Assembly: GCA_018857735.1 (NCBI GenBank)
Contig: JABMCL010002535.1
Span: 106,001 to 170,000 of the forward strand
DNA length: 64,000 nucleotides
From: Alviniconcha marisindica
Taxonomy: Eukaryota > Mollusca > Gastropoda > Provannidae
Reading direction: 5' to 3'
Under the pieces are notes generated by a model, which did not search any database, was not told the DNA's origin, and saw only the letters and a list, made by a program, of their open reading frames with translations. Positions 57,890 to 64,000 of this stretch are shown in pieces; the first letter of the stretch is position 1; the number at the start of each line of letters is the position of its first letter. The position numbers and the translations under genes were made by a program.

Positions 57890-58385
57890 TCACAAAGGTA
57901 TCAATGGGCAGAAGATATTAAACTGATAAACATTAAATGAAATTTTGAACCTTTGCTGTGACCTTGACCGTCAAAACAGCAATCCAGTCATTTCATGAAA
58001 TAATGATGATCATTCAGTACCATCAAACCAGGTTTGGTTGCAAGTGGATCAAAATAACAACAACAATAATAATAATAATAATAACTCTTTTATTAATTAT
58101 AGGAAACAGTTACTGAAATTTTGAACCTTTGCTGAGGCCTCAAACTTGCACACAGAAATCCAATAATTTTATTGGTTTATGATAACATACTATTAACTCA
58201 TTTGCTTCCAAAAGGTTCATCATTTCAGAAGATATAGCAGGAACAATTATATTTTGATTATATGTGATCTTAACCTTGAAAATAAATTTTTTCTTTGTAT
58301 GACATTTCAGCTCATGATGCCGCACCACGATACCAAGTTTGGTTACTGAAGGTTGAGAAGATCAGATGCTATTTTCTGGACAAAT
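57890..58385 (+). repeat. TGACCTTGA-type repeat array, diverged
   Basis: GCTGTGACCTTGACCGTC at about 57,955 and TTAACCTTGAAAATAAAT at 58,270, with ACCAGGTTTGGTTGCAAG and CATTTCAGAAGATATAG. A short (AAT)n lies at 58,065-58,083. Confidence 0.75.
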
Positions 58386-58574
58386 CTGGACAGGCAGAGC
58401 AAATCCATTATAACCCTCACCCCCACTTCATCACAGGGAATAGACAATAACAAACAACAACAAAAACAGACCAAACAAAAACTGTGCCAAGAATGGCATC
58501 AGAAGAATTCCAGAGTTCAGAGTTGTGAAGCAAATAATATTTTATTTTATTTTTAATAAAATAAAATAAAATGA

Positions 58575-60780
58575 AGTGAAACTGAAATAGCTTCATGTGT
58601 ATTTGTGACAAGTGACTTTATTTTAATACGCTCTGAAATGGGAAGCCAGTGCAGTTTTTCAAGGAGAGGTGTTGAGTGCTGGTGGCAGGATGCCAAGAGA
58701 ATGAGTCTTGCAGAAAAGTTCTGAATTTTCTGGAGAGGTTGGATGACAGAATTAGGTGTACCCATGAGGAGACAGTTGCAGTATGTGAGCCATGAGAGGA
58801 TATAGGGGGTAACAAGAGTCTTGGCTGCATCTTCAGTGAGAAACCTGCAGATCAAACTAATGCATTTAAGCTCGAAATAAGCAGTTTGGCAGATTTTTAT
58901 GATGTGCTTCTTCATGGACAGGTTTGAGTCAAGAATGACTCCAAGGTTCCTGGCAGAATCAATGAAAGGGGATGTTGTGAGAGCCAAGTGTAATCGAGTT
59001 AGGGAGAAAAATGGTGGTAGGTCTCAAGGAAGATGAACATGGAAAGAGAAGAGTTTCTGTTTTGTCGTCGTTAAGCTTGAGCTGATTTTCGGTCATCCAT
59101 CTTTTTATGTCATCTGTGCATGCATCAAGTTCTTTGGTGAGGTTGGTAACTTCACTGAGAGGAGCGGATTTCTGGAGCTGTGTATTATCTGCAAAAAGCT
59201 GATGATTTACAGAGTGATTAGCTATGATATTGGCGAGAGGTGTAGTGTACAGAACGAAGAGGATGGGCCCCAGTACTGAGCCTTGAGGCACACTGTACAT
59301 GAGCTGTGATGGTGAGGAAGACAAGTTATTGACTGAAGTGGACTGATATCTGTCTGAGAGATATGACTGAAACCATTGGAGTACAGTAGACTGAATGCCA
59401 AAAACAGGTGGGAGAGGAGTATTTGGGGGTCAAGAGTGTCAAAAGCTGCAGAAAGATCAAATGAAAGAAGAACAGAGATGTTGTCATTGTCCAGAGCGGA
59501 GAGAATATCGTTTACAACACGTAACAAAACAGTCTCTGTGCTGTGTCCTTATTGATAGGCTGACTGAAAGGGATTGCTGAGGTTGTTTTCTTGGAGATGG
59601 GAGAGAAGTTTGTGGAGAACAACTTTTTCAAGGATTTTGGACAGAAATGGAAGGTTAGAAATGGGGCAGTAGTTTTTCAAAAGATTTTTGTCAAGTGATG
59701 GCTTTTTCAAAAGAGGTTTGACGATGGCTGTCTTCAGAACATGTGGTACAATGCTAGTGGTCATTAAGAGATGTGTTGATGATGTTCATGATGGTCGGCA
59801 AGAAAATGTCAAGGTTTTCATAAAGAAGCATGGTGGGAATGGGATCGAGTTCACAAGACTTGTCTTGATTATTTAAGACAAATTCATCAGTGACAGGCTC
59901 AAAAGTTAGCAAGGGATTTCCAGCGAAAGAGGTATCAGGGCAAGCAGCTGGTTTTGGAGGAGGAAAATTGTTTCTGATGGTGCAGACTTTCTCAGTGAAG
60001 TAATCAGAAAAGACATTCAGGAGGTCGTCAGAGTCAAACGTTGAAGGAAGAAGTGAAGACATGTTTTTTCCGAGAATGGTGTTAAGTTCTGAAAGAGCTG
60101 TTTACAAGTTGTGCTGGACTGAATTTTGGCAGAGCAGTAGGCTTGTTTGGTTTTATCTACAAGGTTTGTTATTTTCTGTTTCATGGAGTTGTAGATTTGT
60201 TTGTGGACAGTGAGCTTAGATTTGAGCCATCATCTCTCCACCTGCCGACGCTCCTGTTTCAGCCCACAGAATTGCTCTGCAATACTGCTGAACCAGGGCA
60301 TCGGCTTCCTTGTATGGACTGTGCAATGGCAGAGAGGGGCGTGCTTGTCACGGACAGAACAAAGATGGTTATGGTAGTCACTGATAGAACTGGTTTGTGA
60401 GACAGAGTGAGAGAGATCTTGTTTAAAGGCGCCAGTGTCAATCTTTCTGAGGCATGGGTACAAGAAAGTTTCAGGTTTTTGTAGGGGTTCAGATAATCGA
60501 GTTTGCACAAAATGGCTGTGTGGTCAGATGTTAGTCTATGGTGTAGTTCTGTAGAAATGAGGATGTTATCACTTTGCTTGGAAGTCAAGTAGATGGCCTT
60601 GGTTGTGAGTTGGTTCAGAAACGGTCTGTGATATCCAGTAGTTTTCTGGAGTTGTTGTTTTCTCTGTTTTCAAAATGAAAGTTAAAGTCACCCATAAGAA
60701 GTATTTTGCCAGGTAGACTGTCAAGAAAATCGGAAAACTGATCGAAAAGCACGGGGTCAGAGAATTTGTTCTTTTTCATT
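58575..60780 (-). pseudogene. L2/CR1-like non-LTR retrotransposon, truncated at both ends
   Basis: The minus strand begins in the endonuclease (LLMGDFNFHFENRENNNSRK, then HHRLTSDHTAILCKLDYLNP) at 60,700-60,500. It then runs through a linker (LPSTFDSDDLLNVFSDYFTE) and RT fingers (VLKTAIVKPLLKKPSLDKN, LLKNYCPISNLPFLSKILEK). The palm reads LLSFDLSAAFDTLDPQILL, VPQGSVLGPILFVLYTTPLA and FADNTQLQKSA (FADD changed to FADN). The thumb (FIDSARNLGVILDSNLSM, LHWLPISERIKIKSL) stops near 58,575 at an A-rich (TTTTA)n tract, so the C-terminus is missing. Frameshifts occur near 59,250 and 59,550. The 5' limit adjoins a (CT)n tract at 60,781. Confidence 0.85.
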
Positions 60781-60999
60781 GCTCTCTCTCTCTCTCTCTC
60801 TGTTTCTTAAAGTCCTTGACAAACATGCTGCTCAGAAAAATAGGAGAATCAAACACTCCTTCAGACCTGGATGGCGACATTGGAAGTACTGAATGCAATG
60901 CATTACAGAGATTATCTTCTTAAACTGAAACTATTTGATGACTACAAAAAACTAAGAAATAAAGTCATCTACATGATCCAAGACTCAAAAAAACACTTT

Positions 61000-63200
61000 T
61001 TTTGCTGACATTTTGGTAAACAGCAAGAATTCAAAAGACACCTGGTGAGCTATTAATCTAATCACTAATAAACACGCACCAGTGAATACTAGCACTACTA
61101 GTGGAATTTCCCCAGATGACTTAAACAACCATTTTTGCAGTGTTGCCAGTAAAGTGATTAAAACAGATAATTCCCCCATCAACAAACTAACTGTGCTGGA
61201 ACAGTATTGCACAGAAAAGATTAGCCATGAAGCCAATGCACTCCCCTTTATGACAGTCAGGGAAGTGTATAAATCTTTATGTCATTTAAAGCAATCAAAC
61301 ACAAAAGGCACTGATGGTTTAGACGGGAAAATACTGCATCTCTCAGCACCTTTTATTGCTGAAACTCTAACCTATATATATATATAACCTTTGTATTGAC
61401 AAGAACACCTTCCCCCAGGTATTTAAGGAAGCAAAAGTTATCCCCCTCTTCAAATCTGGTGACAAATCGGATCCTTCAAACCTTAAACCCATTTCTGTAC
61501 TACCTATTTTGTCAAAACAATTAGAAAAACATATCAATGAACATGTTATGAAGCATTTTCTTGTTAATGACTTGTTTTATCAAAAGCAGTCAGGATTCAG
61601 ACCAAACCACTCCTGCCACACAACCGTAGCAGAACTGATCGACACCTGGCTATCCAACATCAACATAAACAAACTGTGTGGGGCCTTGTTCATTGACTTT
61701 GCTAAAGCCTTTGACATAATCAATCATGACCTACTTCTAAGAAAACTAACCCTCTACGGCCTATCAGCGAGCACCCTTAGTTTGATTTGCTCCTTCCTCA
61801 ACAGCTGCCTCCAAAAGCTTTCCTTGAAAGATAATCAGTCGGATTTTAAGACAGTTTTATTTGGAGTTCCCCAAGGATCTGTCCTAGGACCTCTCCTGTT
61901 CTCCATCTATATAAACGACCTACCTTTACATGTCCCTTCTGCACAATGTGACATGTTAGCAGATGACATGACAATTCACACCTCTGGACAGGATGTACCT
62001 GCAATAACATCTGTTCTCCAGTCATGTCTCTCTGATGTTGTTGAATGGACACATCTTAATCATATGTCTCTTAACCCGTCAAAAACGAAGTACATGATAC
62101 TAACAACGCACCAGAAGCGACAACTACTTCACTCACCATCTACGCACCGTTCTGTTGATAACCAACAAATAACTGAGGTCAGTGATCACAAAGTATTAGG
62201 TGTTACAGTAGACAATAATCTGACCTGGGGCCCCCACATTCGTGACCTGTGCAAAACTATGGCAAAAAAAGTCTACCAATCAGCAAAAATTAAGCATTTT
62301 CTTAACTTTCATACCAGAAAAACGTTTTTCCAAGCGCATATTCAGTCAGGTGTAGATTATGCTTCAATTCTTTGGGACTCAGCAAGTGACTTTGCAAAAA
62401 AAACCTTGAAGTCACTACACAGGCGAGCAATCAAAATTGTTCTTCTAAAACAAACTAGCCTTACCAATAAAGACTACAAAGTGGCTCAAATTCTCCCACT
62501 ATCTTCTAGGTTAATGAGTAACAAAGCGAGTTTTGTGCACAAAATTGTATTGGGTAGGGCACCAATTTACCTATCAACAAAATTATTGATTAATCAAAGT
62601 TCGAGGGATTCATCAAGAAAGCTAAATATGCCAATACCAAGGATAGATTTATTCAAGTCCAGCCTGGTTTATTCTGGTCCTGCTCTCTGGAACTCATTGC
62701 TCAGCGAATTGAGGCTTCCAGTCAGTCCTTCAGTGTTTAAAAAGCATCTTACGCTGCATATGTTATCTCTCTTAGGTGTTACGTGAAACCATGATCATAA
62801 ATATATATATATATATATCTCTCCATGTGCTTCTCCAACCTGTGTGTTGTGCTGCTTCAGGCAGCCCATACATTTTGTGTGTCTGTGCTCTACGTGCATG
62901 TAGTTTTCGATGACAAACATGTTCTTAAACTTATGATCATGCGAACGTGTTTGTGATTACCCCAGATCAAGCTAATTTTTACATGTATATATTTGTTTTT
63001 AATGCTCATTATCGACTTGTTTCTCAGTTTACTGATGTCCATTTCAACATGGTTTGTATGAATGTACATGTACTCAACATACTGTAGCTCATTGTATCCT
63101 TAGTTAACAGTAGTTTCCCTCATGGGCGAGGGTTGGATGTAAAAAGACCTTGAGTCTTCTCCACTACCCTCGTAAGATAAAGTTTATTCATTCTTTCATT
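61000..63200 (+). mobile_element. CR1-group non-LTR retrotransposon, near-intact RT region
   Basis: Open text from 61,082 (SPDDLNNHFCSVASKVIKTD, NTKGTDGLDGKILHLSAPFI) shifts frame inside a (TA)n run at 61,373-61,386. It then runs open to the stop at 62,786. The second frame holds EAKVIPLFKSGDKSDPSNLK, GALFIDFAKAFDIINHDLLL and LFGVPQGSVLGPLLFSIYIN. The active-site box is MLADDMTIH (Leu-Ala-Asp-Asp), followed by NPSKTKYMILT, DHKVLGVTVDNNLTWGPHI and YSGPALWNSLLSELRLP, ending in FKKHLTLHMLSLLGVT. The 3' UTR ends at about 63,195 with GTAAGATAAAGTTTATTCAT and (ATTC)n. It is the least decayed retroelement in the window. The clade is judged only from motifs. Confidence 0.85.
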
Positions 63201-63203
63201 CAT

Positions 63204-63234
<31 letters not shown>

Positions 63235-63755
63235 GTCCCATCCTGCAGCTGTTTTCATCTCCGGTTTCTATTTCTACACTTTGCTGTTATTTTTGCTTAT
63301 GGTATGCATTATTTGCTTGTGGTGTACATCCTTTCTTCATTTCCATATGGCCAATTGATGGATTCAGATTTTCATATATTCATGTTGTATATGTATGCAT
63401 GTATGTTTAAATTCTTTAAAAACTCATAACAAAAGGATTAAGAATTTTTTTGTTTTTAATTTACATTCCAGCTTCAGTCATGCTGGCCAGTATCTTTGCC
63501 CTAACCATTGTTCGGGCCTAAAACAATCTACGCATTGTGTCTATAAGTTAGGGCTTGCAATATTTTGGAAAGGATGTTCCATAATGTTTTCAGGACTAGA
63601 AACTATTTCACAGATCAGGTAGGGACCTCAGATTTTATACTGACTCCAACCTGACCATGAACAAACATCATCAAAATGTTTCATAAAACCTACCTTGAAC
63701 TTACACAATCAACAAACAAAGGAGTTAATTAGTGCTCAAAAGACATCATATAAAT
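63201..63755. other. Unannotated stretch
   Basis: (CT)n at about 63,216-63,235. No gene recognised. Confidence 0.5.
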
Positions 63756-63756
63756 A

Positions 63757-64000
63757 ATATTGAGGATTTCTAGAGTGCCCATCTACTGCACTAGGTGGGA
63801 GCACAGGGCACTTAAACAAACACAACAACAAAGACCTGAATGGCCTATGGTAACTCACCTGGCAGGTGAGATTATAGGTACACAGACTGAACATTGTTGT
63901 TTGATCTAAAAAAAAAAATAATTTATTTTTAAGTTGGTTCTGTCTTATGCCTTTTTATGAGGATGTACCTCTTGTGGAGATTATGTAGTTGCATGCCAGG
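63757..64000 (-). mobile_element. SINE family 1-related repeat, cut by the window edge
   Basis: GATGTACCTCTTGTGGAG, TTATGTAGTTGCATGCCAGG matches 48,155-48,210. GGTAACTCACCTGGCAGGTG at about 63,850 matches the same copy inverted. It continues past the end of the window. Confidence 0.5.

Noticed and set aside
1..64000. CRISPR array, operons, prophage or other prokaryotic systems
   Set aside because: Introns, SINEs, microsatellites and animal protein domains show eukaryotic DNA. The tandem repeats present lack spacers of CRISPR type.

Overview
The window is animal genomic DNA. It is AT-rich and intron-dominated, and it is crowded with microsatellites, tRNA-derived SINEs, several non-LTR retrotransposon lineages and decayed DNA transposons. 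There is no operon structure. The host exons and the repeat mix suggest a marine invertebrate, most likely a mollusc (gastropod-like). That placement is inference; no species-diagnostic gene is present.

The only clear host gene is a nidogen-like basement-membrane glycoprotein on the minus strand. Six exons are recognisable, in transcript order: three EGF exons (57,458-57,306; 50,535-50,407; 47,463-47,338) and three LDL-receptor class B/YWTD exons (21,010-20,888; 17,527-17,356; 5,307-5,150). Every junction between neighbouring exons keeps phase. The 5' end lies to the right of the window and the 3' end to the left. The 26 kb intron between 47.3 and 21.0 kb probably hides at least one exon that I could not find.

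Nearly everything else is mobile DNA within or beside these introns. The non-LTR elements include L2/CR1-like copies (8.0-10.9, 12.6, 44.2, 53.0, 53.5, 56.3 and 58.6-60.8 kb), Rex1/Babar-like copies (13.5 and 50.6-51.9 kb), a long CR1-group element (61.0-63.2 kb), an L1/Tx1-like C-terminus (29.2 kb), an RNase H-bearing fragment (54.3 kb) and a zinc-finger RT tail (16.9 kb). The DNA transposons are Tc1 (11 kb), mariner (23.7 kb), piggyBac (41.5-43.2 kb) and two elements with TTAAAGG termini resembling Kolobok/T2. SINEs with A and B boxes occur at 0.7, 4.1, 6.5, 7.0, 40.7, 45.7, 48.3 and possibly 43.7 kb.

The most interesting locus is 31,272-38,040. A dispersed repeat that contains TCAAGGTCA motifs is cut in two there, and it resumes on the other side of a 6.8 kb insertion. 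The insertion has inverted motifs near its ends. It carries an intron-containing but broken gene with an N-terminal zinc-binding segment, a GSDTTSSLFTIGK motif reminiscent of FEN/PIN nucleases, and a C-terminal CXC (Tesmin/TSO1-like) cysteine cluster. A second, THAP-bearing TTAA element is nested inside it. This is a candidate undescribed DNA-transposon family.

Other notable structures are a SINE array (280-1,375) in which the same ~10 bp target is repeated between successive insertions, with a paralogous empty site at about 1,910; an 11 bp and a 12 bp target-site duplication that define two SINE families sharing a 3' tail; and a perfect 50 bp inverted repeat with a 5 nt loop at 30,053-30,157.
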